Under the pieces are notes generated by a model that made no database searches, was not told where the DNA came from, and saw only the letters and a list, made by a program, of their open reading frames with translations. The position numbers were made by a program, and so were the translations under genes. Of a stretch of 64,000 nt of DNA, positions 25,532 to 33,101 are shown piece after piece (the stretch's first letter is position 1; each line of letters opens with the position of its first letter). This stretch comes from JAGRCP01 sp942490705 (GTDB taxonomy: Bacteria > Chloroflexota > Anaerolineae > Caldilineales > Caldilineaceae), in NCBI GenBank assembly GCA_942490705.1, contig CALNXY010000009.1, forward strand, positions 13,256 to 77,255. Reading direction: 5' to 3'.

Positions 25532-25554
25532 TGCTGGCTTTTCCATGCTACACT
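25526..25554 (+). promoter_or_regulatory. Sigma-70-type promoter of the photolyase operon
   Basis: TTGACA at 25526-25531 and TACACT at 25549-25554 are separated by exactly 17 bases. The -10 box ends 53 bases before the ATG of the CRP-type HTH gene. Confidence 0.7.
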
Positions 25555-25607
25555 GTCCAAAGTTGATTGAAATTTCCTGTACATCGCACAGAAAGCGACG
25601 AATAACC

Positions 25608-26030
25608 ATGAACGTTTCAACCGGTACACAGTCACGACGAATCAACGACCAGCTATCTAATCCGAAAATGGGTCTTGCCAAGCAGGAAGAGACGCTCTCG
25701 GCTTCCGGCACCGAGGAATTTATCGCAGCGTGGAGTCTTCTGCAGATGTATGGCACCCAGCCCCTGCAGGCGGAGGAAATCATGGACGACAACCCCTTCA
25801 AGACGCTGCCCGAACGTCTGGCTGAGCTGCTCCTGGACGCCAGCGATGATGGCAGTGGCATCATTCATGGTCTCGACTTTCAGACAATTGCCGACTACCT
25901 CGGCACCTACCGCGAAACCATCGGCGCCATCCTGCGTGCATTCAGCCGTCAACGTTTCGTCGAATTGGGCTACGGCCAGATCCGTGTGATCGACCGTGAG
26001 GCGCTGCAGGAAATCGGCGCCCTGAATTGA
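25608..26030 (+). CDS. CRP/FNR-type helix-turn-helix protein lacking a cyclic-nucleotide domain
   Basis: This 140-residue protein has only the C-terminal winged helix of CRP/FNR regulators: RLAELLLDASDDG then IIHGLDFQTIADYLGTYRET and IGAILRAFSRQRFVELGYGQ, followed by the final strand IRVIDREALQEI. Residues 1-70 are not a cNMP-binding beta-roll. Family members are normally about 220 residues, so the sensor is missing or replaced. The ATG at 25608 fits the promoter upstream; the ribosome site is weak. It is the first gene of the photolyase operon. The CRP-family protein LdrP of Thermus activates photolyase genes in the light, so a similar job is plausible but inferred. Confidence 0.72.
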   Translation: MNVSTGTQSRRINDQLSNPKMGLAKQEETLSASGTEEFIAAWSLLQMYGTQPLQAEEIMDDNPFKTLPERLAELLLDASDDGSGIIHGLDFQTIADYLGTYRETIGAILRAFSRQRFVELGYGQIRVIDREALQEIGALN

Positions 26031-26046
26031 GTGCGGCGGTCTCAAT

Positions 26047-27591
26047 ATGAACGCCACGAAAACAAGTGTCTGGATTCTTGGCGATCAGCTATTGCTTGAT
26101 CATCCGGCGCTGCACGTTGCCGAAGAAGAAACTGACCGCGGGCAGATCTGCGTCGTGCTGATCGAAAGTATGGCTCGTCTGACCCGATTGCCCTACCAGC
26201 GCAAAAAATTGGTGCTGCTTCTCAGCGCCATGCGCCACTACGCCGAAGCGCTACGTGAGCAAGGCTATGTAGTCGATTACATTCAAGCGCACTCAACCTT
26301 GGCTGGCCTGCGCGAGCATATTGACACCTGGCAGCCAAATTGCCTGATTACGATGGCGGCGGCTGACTACGGTGGTCGGCATTTTCAAACAGAACGCGTC
26401 GCTGCCAATTGTTCTATTCCTGTTCGGGTGTTGCCCAATCGTCAATTTCTGATTCATCAGCACCCTTCCCTAAACGAGACGCTGCCCAATAAACGTGTGG
26501 TGATGGAGCGTTTCTATCGCTCCATGCGTAAACATTTCGATATCTTGCTGACGGACGATGGCAATCCAGCTGGCGGCGCATGGAATTTTGATCGGGACAA
26601 CCGCAAGCCTTTGCCCAAACGAGGGCTTGAAACGCCGCCTCTGCCCGCCTTCCCACCCGACGCAATCACAAGCGCCGCCATCGAAACAGTCGATGCAATC
26701 GACCATGGCGTCGGCCACAGCCTTGACTTTGACCTGGCCGTCACCCATGCCGCTGCACAGGAAGCGCTCGATGATTTTGTGACCCATCGTCTGCCCAGCT
26801 TTGGTCCGTACGAAGATGCCATGAGCGCAGACAATGCCATTCTCTTTCATTCCCTGCTCTCACCCTACCTCAACATTGGCCTGCTCGAGCCACTGGATCT
26901 GATTCGACGCGCCGAGCGCGCGTATGACGAAGGCCATGCCCCCATCAATTCCGTCGAGGGCTTCATCCGTCAGATACTGGGCTGGCGCGAGTATGTTTAT
27001 TGGCAGTATTGGCGCCAGATGCCGGCCCTGCTAACGGCTAACAGCTGGCAGCATTCAGATGCCATGCCCCAATTTTTCTGGGACGGTGTCACAGACATGC
27101 ACTGTCTGCATCAAGTCGTGGATCGGGTTACAGAGCTCGGCTATTCCCACCACATTGAGCGTCTGATGCTCGTCTGCAATTTTTGCATGCTCGCCGAAGT
27201 GGATCCAGCCGTGGTAAATGATTGGTTCCTCACGTTCTATGTCGATGCGTACGAGTGGGTGGTGACGCCCAACGTGATTGGCATGGGACTGAACGCCGAC
27301 GGCGGCACGATTGCCACCAAGCCCTACATCGCTTCCGCCAACTACATCAACAAGATGGGCAACTATTGCCAGGGCTGTCGCTTTGATCCCAAGCAGCGTA
27401 CGGGTGAAGATGCCTGTCCGTTTAATTTTCTGTATTGGAATTTCCTGCTCAAACATGAGGCGCTCCTGCGTGCCAATCCTCGCTTTGGGCCGGCCGTGCT
27501 TGGCCTGCGCCATCTGGATGAGGACGAACGCAAGCAGGTTCAGGCCAATGCTGCGGACTTCTTGGCGGCCCTCCCACGTTACACGCCATGA
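26047..27591 (+). CDS. phrB: FeS-containing bacterial cryptochrome/photolyase (PhrB/CryB type)
   Basis: This 514-residue flavoprotein belongs to the FeS-BCP family, which repairs (6-4) photoproducts or acts as a light sensor. The N-terminal antenna domain opens with SVWILGDQLLLDHPAL, and the FAD-binding half includes NSVEGFIRQILGWREYVYW. The four 4Fe-4S ligands are C353 (MHCLHQ), C441 and C444 (YCQGC) and C457 (DACPFN). Their spacing of 88, 3 and 13 residues equals that of C350, C438, C441 and C454 in Agrobacterium PhrB. The gene begins 16 bases after the HTH gene and its end overlaps the DUF2256 start by 4 bases. Confidence 0.93.
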   Translation: MNATKTSVWILGDQLLLDHPALHVAEEETDRGQICVVLIESMARLTRLPYQRKKLVLLLSAMRHYAEALREQGYVVDYIQAHSTLAGLREHIDTWQPNCLITMAAADYGGRHFQTERVAANCSIPVRVLPNRQFLIHQHPSLNETLPNKRVVMERFYRSMRKHFDILLTDDGNPAGGAWNFDRDNRKPLPKRGLETPPLPAFPPDAITSAAIETVDAIDHGVGHSLDFDLAVTHAAAQEALDDFVTHRLPSFGPYEDAMSADNAILFHSLLSPYLNIGLLEPLDLIRRAERAYDEGHAPINSVEGFIRQILGWREYVYWQYWRQMPALLTANSWQHSDAMPQFFWDGVTDMHCLHQVVDRVTELGYSHHIERLMLVCNFCMLAEVDPAVVNDWFLTFYVDAYEWVVTPNVIGMGLNADGGTIATKPYIASANYINKMGNYCQGCRFDPKQRTGEDACPFNFLYWNFLLKHEALLRANPRFGPAVLGLRHLDEDERKQVQANAADFLAALPRYTP

Positions 27592-27779
27592 CAAATGAGA
27601 TGAAGACGCGCAAGAAGCAGGATCTGCCGACAAAGACCTGCCCGGTCTGCCGGCGGCCCTTCCAGTGGCGGAAAAAGTGGGCGACCGATTGGGCAAACGT
27701 ACGCTACTGCAGCGAACGGTGCCGACGCCGCAAAACGCTCGCTGCCGCGCTGCGCCATTCAGACGGACACAGCGCATGA
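27588..27779 (+). CDS. DUF2256 zinc-ribbon-like small protein
   Basis: This 63-residue basic protein matches DUF2256: KTCPVCRRPFQWRKKWATDW followed by VRYCSERCRRRK, giving CxxC...CxxxC metal-ligand spacing. It overlaps the FeS photolyase stop and the next photolyase start by ATGA junctions on both sides, so the three are translationally coupled. DUF2256 genes are commonly found beside photolyase and cryptochrome genes, but its role is unknown; DNA or nucleotide contact is a guess from the basic zinc-ribbon composition. Confidence 0.88.
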   Translation: MTNEMKTRKKQDLPTKTCPVCRRPFQWRKKWATDWANVRYCSERCRRRKTLAAALRHSDGHSA

Positions 27780-29092
27780 CTGACAGCATGCGGCGTACGT
27801 TCCGCGACCGCGCCGATCTCATCGACTATCTGCGTGAGGCATTTCCCGCTGCCGCGGCGGTCGATGACGCGGTGGCTGAGACGCGCGGCGGCAGGCGTGC
27901 GGCGGAAGCGGCACTGACCGCGATTGACCCCGCCCGCTATGCGTCGACGCGTAACTTTTTGGGTGGAGCCGTCACGCATCTTTCACCCTACCTGCGCCAC
28001 GGCATCATCAGCGAGGCTGAAGTACGCGCCGCGGCGCAAACCGCAGCGCCCAGCCCCCGTGACGCCACCAAGCTGATCAACGAACTGGGCTGGCGCAACT
28101 ACTTCCAGCGCGTCTATGCAACGATTGGTCAATCAGTCTGGCGTGACATAGAGCCATACAAGACCGGTCATGCGGCCGCCGACTACGAGGACACGCTGCC
28201 CGACGATATCCGTACAGGAACGACGGGGCTGGCCTGCATGGACGCATTCAGCCGCGACCTGCGCCAGACGGGGTATCTGCACAATCATGCCCGCATGTGG
28301 CTGGCCGCCTACATCGTTCACTGGCGCGGCGTGCGCTGGCAGGCCGGCGCACGCTGGTTTCTCTCCCACCTGCTGGATGGCGATCCGGCCAGTAACAATC
28401 TCTCCTGGCAGTGGGTTGCCAGCACCTTCAGCCACAAGCCCTACCTCTTCAATCGGGAGAATCTGGAGCGCTTTACCCATGGCGTCTATTGTGAGCAATG
28501 CCCCCTGCGCGGTCGCTGCGAGTTGGATGCCGGCTACGAGACGCTGGCCGAACGCCTCTTTGAGCCTGGCCGCGAACCGGACCCGACGCCGCAAAGTGAT
28601 GCGCGCAAGGCGCTGGCCAGCGTAGAAGCGAGCGGCTGGTCGACGACAGAATATGACAATGATGAGTTGGGTGGCGGCGTGGACGGCGTGATCTGGATCC
28701 ACGGCGATTGTCTCGATCCCCACAGCGCAGCCCTGCGCGCACGGCCTGACACGCCGGCGATCTGGGTGTGGGATGAGCAGTTGCTCGCCACACAGCAGAT
28801 CAGCCTGAAGCGGATCGTCTTTCTCTACGAGTGCCTGCTCGAACTGCCCGTGACCATCTGCCGCGGTGACGTCGCCCAGGAAGTCTTGCGCTTTGCCCGG
28901 CAGCACGGGGCCGGCCATGTGCTGACCATGGATTCGGTCAGCCCGGGTTTCCAACAGATTCGCGGCCAAATCGCTGCGGAAATGCCGGTTCTGACGTACA
29001 ATAAGGAACCGTTCGTCGTGATCCAGGACAAGGTGGACCTGCGACGCTTCTCCCGCTACTGGCAGCAGGTCAAGCACGCGGCGCTTGCCTAG
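27776..29092 (+). CDS. Photolyase-like flavoprotein with permuted domain order
   Basis: This 438-residue protein places the photolyase FAD-binding helical domain first (about residues 1-260) and an antenna-type alpha/beta domain last (about 300-430), the reverse of ordinary photolyases. Evidence for the first part is RYASTRNFLGGAVTHLSPYL, INELGWRNYFQRV, HNHARMWLAAYIVHWRG and DGDPASNNLSWQWVAS. Evidence for the second is GVIWIHGDCLDPHSAALRA, WVWDEQLL and FLYECLLELPVTICRGDV. A Cys-rich bridge (YCEQCPLRGRC) joins them. The start at 27776 uses the ATGA overlap with DUF2256; upstream extension lacks a ribosome site. It may be a second photolyase or a photoreceptor working with the FeS enzyme. Confidence 0.85.
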   Translation: MTDSMRRTFRDRADLIDYLREAFPAAAAVDDAVAETRGGRRAAEAALTAIDPARYASTRNFLGGAVTHLSPYLRHGIISEAEVRAAAQTAAPSPRDATKLINELGWRNYFQRVYATIGQSVWRDIEPYKTGHAAADYEDTLPDDIRTGTTGLACMDAFSRDLRQTGYLHNHARMWLAAYIVHWRGVRWQAGARWFLSHLLDGDPASNNLSWQWVASTFSHKPYLFNRENLERFTHGVYCEQCPLRGRCELDAGYETLAERLFEPGREPDPTPQSDARKALASVEASGWSTTEYDNDELGGGVDGVIWIHGDCLDPHSAALRARPDTPAIWVWDEQLLATQQISLKRIVFLYECLLELPVTICRGDVAQEVLRFARQHGAGHVLTMDSVSPGFQQIRGQIAAEMPVLTYNKEPFVVIQDKVDLRRFSRYWQQVKHAALA

Positions 29093-29175
29093 GGGTGAAG
29101 GAAACGGCTCAAGATGGCAGAACGAAAATTGCGAACGCGACCAGGAATTTGGGTCTACTCAGGAGGAAACGCCCT

Positions 29176-29763
29176 ATGTTCATCCGTCTCTTACTCGGTG
29201 CCGCTGCAATTGGGGTGATGGTGCTCGCCTGGCGCATTGCCGTGCGCCAGAGCCGGCTGAGCGTCACCTCAGAGGCGATTCACTTCCCTTCCGTTTCGGG
29301 GTCTAACCTCAACCGGCAGGAGCTTTCATTTCCCGCCGATTTTGCCGGCGAGCTGAATCTTCTCTTTGTGCCCTTTTTGCAGCAGCATCAGGTGATCGTG
29401 AATACGTGGCTGCCCTTTGCTGAAGCACTGGAAACCGCCAATCCGCAACTGGTCTATTACGAGCTGCCCACGATCGACAAGAGGCCCATGCTGTCACGCA
29501 CCTTTATCAACGAAGGCATGCGTGCGGGCATTCCAAACCCCAAGGCGCGTGAGCGTACGGTGACGCTCTACATTGATACGGAGACCTTTCGTCGGGCAAC
29601 CGACATTCCAGGCAAAGATCAGGTACACGTTCTCCTCGTCGACCGCAGCGGCGGGATTCTCTGGCGCACCATCGGGACGTTTGACGAAGAGAAGGGCGCC
29701 GATCTGGAAGCAGTTGTCGGCGCGATTTTGGGGAAGCAAGCGGAAGGCGATAGTGGTGAGTGA
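29176..29763 (+). CDS. Membrane-anchored thioredoxin-fold-like protein (ATP10-like)
   Basis: The start at 29176 is chosen because CAGGAGGAAACGCCCT lies directly upstream. The 195-residue product has an N-terminal membrane anchor (LLLGAAAIGVMVLAWRI) and then an extracytoplasmic domain with thioredoxin-like strands: LNLLFVPFLQQHQVIVNTWL, YYELPTIDKRPML and VHVLLVDRSGGILWRTIG. The CxxC motif is absent, so it is not a classical thiol oxidoreductase; the pattern recalls ATP10/redoxin-like proteins. It closes the photolyase operon, 83 bases after the permuted photolyase. Its link to light or repair is by position only. Confidence 0.65.
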   Translation: MFIRLLLGAAAIGVMVLAWRIAVRQSRLSVTSEAIHFPSVSGSNLNRQELSFPADFAGELNLLFVPFLQQHQVIVNTWLPFAEALETANPQLVYYELPTIDKRPMLSRTFINEGMRAGIPNPKARERTVTLYIDTETFRRATDIPGKDQVHVLLVDRSGGILWRTIGTFDEEKGADLEAVVGAILGKQAEGDSGE

Positions 29764-29928
29764 AGGGGACTGTTTGGCCCATCACGCGAAAGAACGCGGA
29801 TTTTGCTGATCGGGCTGATTCCAGCGGACAAAAGCAAGAAGATCAGCGAAAGCCCGCCTAATCTCGCAAAACCCACGTTCTATTTGATCAGTACCTGAAC
29901 AGTTACCAATCACGAGCGGGCGGATCAG

Positions 29929-30429
29929 TTACCAGCCCAGCGTGCCGGGTGCGCCTTTGAAGGGGCCGACAATCTCTGACGTAATCCAGCCGCCGTAGAA
30001 GTCGCCTTCCTGGGCGCGTACGACTTCTCCATCGACGGTGCAGCGATCCATCTTTGACGGATAAAAGGCCAGATAGTTTGCGATACCGGCATAGGCGGCA
30101 ACGGGCCGGGCGTAACACCATGCTGCGCGTGCGATCACCCGTTCCGCCACCACGACGTCATAATAAGAGGCTTCACCCTTCCACTCGCACCAGCTGCTGC
30201 CGGTCGCCCTGCGTAGCAGGTCCATGCGGACGTCTTCGGGCGGAATGTAGTAGACCGGTGGATGACTGGTCTCCAGAATGCGCTTGGCGCGACGGGTGTC
30301 GGCGATGATCTCGCCAGCAGCCACAATCTGAATGTGCCGACTTGAGTCTTCCAGCCGCGGCGGCCGCGGGTAGTCCCAAACTGATTCCTGCCCTGGGCCG
30401 GGCGGCGTGCGTTTTTGCAATCCAGACAT
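29929..30429 (-). CDS. DUF427 domain protein
   Basis: This 166-residue protein matches DUF427: RHIQIVAAGEIIADTRRAKR, LETSHPPVYYIPPEDVRMD, GSSWCEWKGEASYYDV and the final PFKGAPGTLGW. DUF427 folds as a small beta-barrel; its biochemical role is not established. The ATG at 30429 overlaps the stop of the AhpD-like gene as TAATG, with AGAGGA upstream, so the two are coupled. This coupling makes it a likely partner of the peroxidase-like enzyme. Confidence 0.88.
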   Translation of the reverse strand: MSGLQKRTPPGPGQESVWDYPRPPRLEDSSRHIQIVAAGEIIADTRRAKRILETSHPPVYYIPPEDVRMDLLRRATGSSWCEWKGEASYYDVVVAERVIARAAWCYARPVAAYAGIANYLAFYPSKMDRCTVDGEVVRAQEGDFYGGWITSEIVGPFKGAPGTLGW

Positions 30430-30980
30430 TATTCCTCTTCTTGCCAAAATGGCTCCAACTCGACGCCGAGTCCATCGGCCAGTCGATTCACGTAGGCGTA
30501 GTAGCCCGTGATCTGGTTGATATCAAGGATCGCGCGGTCGCTGAAGCCGGCCGTGCGCAGCGCCTCGACATCTTCACGCGCCATCGCCCAAGGCGTCAGC
30601 GTCAATTTCTCGGCATAGGTCAACATGGCGCAATCAGCCGGCGTCAGCTCGGCGGTGCGCCAGTCGCGCATGAGCTGCTCGACCCACAGATCGTCCCGTA
30701 CCAGGCGACGGAGACCCGCTCCGTGATGGTGCAGTCAGTAATGGCAGCGATTGGCCGCCGAGGCTACCACGGCAATCATCTCGCGCTGCGGCCGTCTGAT
30801 GGGCGACTTGCCGTACATGACGGTCTTGTAGAGCAGGACGTGGGCCTCCAGCGAGGGCACGTTGAGGCTGTGAATTTTCAGGATGTTGTCCACCCCGCCC
30901 CAGGGCTCGACCAGTTCGGCATAGAGCGCGGCCAGCGCGCCCTCGGCCTCCTTCTCACTAATCATCTCGATCCAGGCCAT
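30429..30980 (-). CDS. AhpD-like peroxidase-related enzyme with in-frame UGA (candidate selenoprotein)
   Basis: Read with one TGA recoded, this is a complete 183-residue carboxymuconolactone-decarboxylase/AhpD-family protein. It starts at ATG 30980 (MAWIEMISEKEAEGALAALY, GGGAG-like site upstream) and ends LADGLGVELEPFWQEEE. The active site reads SAANRCHY-TGA-LHHHGAGLRRL. Relatives have NxCxYCxxHH, so the TGA at 30735-30737 stands exactly at the second, peroxidatic Cys (residue 82). Both flanks are in the same frame and keep family sequence without decay. A 6-bp stem-loop lies 10 nt downstream. I infer selenocysteine; a Cys-to-stop mutation or a base-calling error would look the same. It shares TAATG with the DUF427 gene. 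Confidence 0.7.
30708..30724 (-). promoter_or_regulatory. Candidate bacterial SECIS stem-loop
   Basis: On the minus strand ACGGAG (30724-30719), loop CGGGT (30718-30714) and CTCCGT (30713-30708) form a perfect 6-bp stem with a 5-base loop. Sixteen bases separate the TGA from the loop, and G is the second loop base followed by GG. This meets the published general shape of bacterial SECIS elements (stem 4-16 bp, early loop G, loop 16-37 nt from UGA). The loop resembles GGUCU of E. coli fdhF. Confidence 0.5.
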
Positions 30981-31104
30981 TTGCTTTGCTCCCGCGCGTA
31001 GGATCTCCGTACTGCAGTTCAGGCAAGCGCCGCAGTGGTTAGGCGTCATATCACTGGCTGTTTTCATTATCCATTATCCGACAATGCGGATAGCGTCAGA
31101 ACGC

Positions 31105-31785
31105 CTACGGATAGACCTCAATCGCAGCAATTTCCAGCGCGAATTCTCCTGCTTGATCGTCGCGTACCATGATCCCGATCCCGTCAATCTCGCCGGGTGT
31201 GACGGGGCCATAGTCCTGGAGCACGAAGCCGCGGATGGTTGGCTCAAAATCGGCAAAAGGCAGGTCAATCTCTTGCCATTCACCGGCCACCGTCTGGAAG
31301 GGCGCTTCGTAGGCGATGCGTCGATCGCTGGTGGCATAGAGACGCAGCCGGTAGATCTTGCCGTCGCCGCGCACGGTTAGCCGCACGCCCTGCTCGTCGG
31401 TGATGCCATAGGGCGCTCGTGCCGAACGAATCGACGCAAAGCCGCCATTATTCTCTAACGAGACATCCCCGGAAAAGAGCAGGGCGCCCTCTTCGCTCAG
31501 CGCCAGATTGGCTTGGGAGATGCCGCCCATAACGTCGTCGTTGACAATTGCCCAGCGCCCGGTCGTCTCCGGTACGTCAAAACGGTAAAGCAACAAAGGA
31601 TCCTCTCCAATCGGCTCGGTTGTCGTCGGCGCATTCGTCGCCACGTCTCGCAACGATGCGTCAGGGGCGGCCAGCGAATCGACCCGGCTGGCAGCCACTG
31701 CAGCGACAGGAAGAAGCTGCCAGGCCGGTGACGCGCACGCGGTCAGCAGCATCAAGCATGGAATCATCAAGAGCAGACGCTTCAT
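31105..31785 (-). CDS. CIA30-like lipoprotein
   Basis: This 226-residue protein has a lipoprotein signal ending MLLTACASP and a variable linker to about residue 65. The rest matches the CIA30 (complex I intermediate-associated protein 30) galactose-binding-like fold: RWAIVNDDVMGGISQANLAL, FSGDVSLENNGGFASIRSA, then KIYRLRLYATSD and EWQEIDLPFADFEPTIRG. Bacterial members are of unknown role and may bind carbohydrate. CGGAG precedes ATG 31785. It lies 20 bases downstream of the patatin gene and is co-directional with the AhpD-like gene. Confidence 0.85.
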   Translation of the reverse strand: MKRLLLMIPCLMLLTACASPAWQLLPVAAVAASRVDSLAAPDASLRDVATNAPTTTEPIGEDPLLLYRFDVPETTGRWAIVNDDVMGGISQANLALSEEGALLFSGDVSLENNGGFASIRSARAPYGITDEQGVRLTVRGDGKIYRLRLYATSDRRIAYEAPFQTVAGEWQEIDLPFADFEPTIRGFVLQDYGPVTPGEIDGIGIMVRDDQAGEFALEIAAIEVYP

Positions 31786-31805
31786 CGGTCACTCCGTACA
31801 AAAAA

Positions 31806-32924
31806 TCACTGACCAAAGGCTGTCAGGTACTTAGCCATGGCCGTGTGACCGGCCTCAACCAGGTTGCAGTAGCGCTCATCGTCCGGGAAGGGTCGAATGT
31901 CAAAGTCCGTCGAATCAACGCAACAGTTGCTGATCTCTACCGTGCGTTCTCTTGCGGTCGGGTTGCTGGCATAGCCGATATCCTCAGCAGAGTTCAGGGC
32001 AAAAAAAAGATTGACCACATAGTCGATCAACGTACTGATCTCATTGTGATCCTTGCAGTCGGATGGCGTGAAAAGCCGGCAACCCAGCGTCTCCCAGTTG
32101 ATCCCGTCAGCGAAATGATTCCGTTCAAATGCGTGCCGGGGCTCATCAAAGAGCTGAAGCGGATAGTTGTCGAGCACGCCGCCATCCGTGTAGACGTCGC
32201 CTGCACCGAGCTTGTGACCGTCAAAGCGCGGCGCCTCAAAAAAGAACGGGATCGATTGGGAGAGGAGGAGTGCATCAACGACGGCAACATTGGGTGTGGT
32301 GGCGGCGCTAAAGATCTCCGTCTCACGGCGCGAGAGATTGGTCGCCACGATGAAGAGCTCGCGCCGCCCCTGTGTTTGCAGATCACCGAAGGTGACACGG
32401 CGGTCGCCGCACTGTTCGTCCAGCAGATCGCCCATCCAGCGGTATAGATTGTGGTTGGCATACCAGCCGTGTTGATTGACGAGTCGCGTGAGCGCCTGCA
32501 AGTTGCCCACGGCCGACTGTAGATTCTGTCCCATCTCGCTACCCGGCAGTAAATCCCACAGCGTTTGCTGATCGTCCTCTGCCTTCTCGCCATCTCCCTT
32601 TGCTTCAACGGGATCGGCGTGCGGCACTTGGGGCTGCGCCGGGATGACACCTTTTCCGGACTTCTTTTCGTCTTCGCTGCTACCCACGGCGTCGGGAATC
32701 CGGCTATAGTCAAATCTTTGGAAGAGCGCAATCGTTTCGGCCGCACTCAGGCGCAGGCTAACCAGCATCGCGGTAAGCGAGCCCGAAGATGCGCCGGCAA
32801 CGCGTTCAATTTGCGCCAAGATACCTTCCTCTTCCAACACTTGGAGCGCACCATGATAGGCGAACATCTTCATGCCGCCGCCCTGAAAGACTAGATTGCG
32901 AAATGGATAGATTCGATCTGTCAC
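31806..32924 (-). CDS. Patatin-like phospholipase
   Basis: The enzyme is a Ser-Asp dyad acyl hydrolase acting on membrane lipids. From a GTG start at 32924 (AAGGAG 8 bases upstream) it has 372 residues. The oxyanion hole is FQGGGMKMFAYHGAL, the nucleophile motif is GASSG at residues 44-48 (Ser46), and the catalytic Asp lies in DGGVLDNYPLQLF. An acidic Lys/Glu-rich insert of about 50 residues (SSEDEKKSGKGV to DDQQTLWDLLPG) splits the fold. An in-frame extension upstream to 33083 has no ribosome site and no family match. Bacterial patatins serve lipid turnover or host/competitor damage; no secretion signal is seen. Confidence 0.85.
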   Translation of the reverse strand: MTDRIYPFRNLVFQGGGMKMFAYHGALQVLEEEGILAQIERVAGASSGSLTAMLVSLRLSAAETIALFQRFDYSRIPDAVGSSEDEKKSGKGVIPAQPQVPHADPVEAKGDGEKAEDDQQTLWDLLPGSEMGQNLQSAVGNLQALTRLVNQHGWYANHNLYRWMGDLLDEQCGDRRVTFGDLQTQGRRELFIVATNLSRRETEIFSAATTPNVAVVDALLLSQSIPFFFEAPRFDGHKLGAGDVYTDGGVLDNYPLQLFDEPRHAFERNHFADGINWETLGCRLFTPSDCKDHNEISTLIDYVVNLFFALNSAEDIGYASNPTARERTVEISNCCVDSTDFDIRPFPDDERYCNLVEAGHTAMAKYLTAFGQ

Positions 32925-33101
32925 CAACAGCACTCCTTGGCAGGACAACACGCTATGAGCTTCGGCCAATCCAGATAAATGACTGTACGCTGCACCTTCT
33001 GGAAGCGCTCTCGTCGATATGCCTTCCTGAGTAGAGCTTCCAGGACGGTCGGATAGCCAATATCTTGGCATGAGCTTACACAATCTGGCGCCTGTCGCGC
33101 G

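Larger units (their letters stand above)
25280..25607 (+). promoter_or_regulatory. Divergent regulatory region of the photolyase operon
   Basis: This 328-base region separates the dehydratase (minus) from the photolyase operon (plus). It contains a near-consensus promoter at 25526-25554 and an array of ACA-ending motifs before it, listed separately. No other gene was seen. Confidence 0.7.

Noticed and set aside
30429..31067. Two separate small genes split at the TGA in the AhpD-like region
   Set aside because: The two halves are in one frame, together make exactly one family-length protein, and the split falls on an active-site codon, so one recoded or mutated gene is the better reading. Extension upstream to 31067 lacks a ribosome site.
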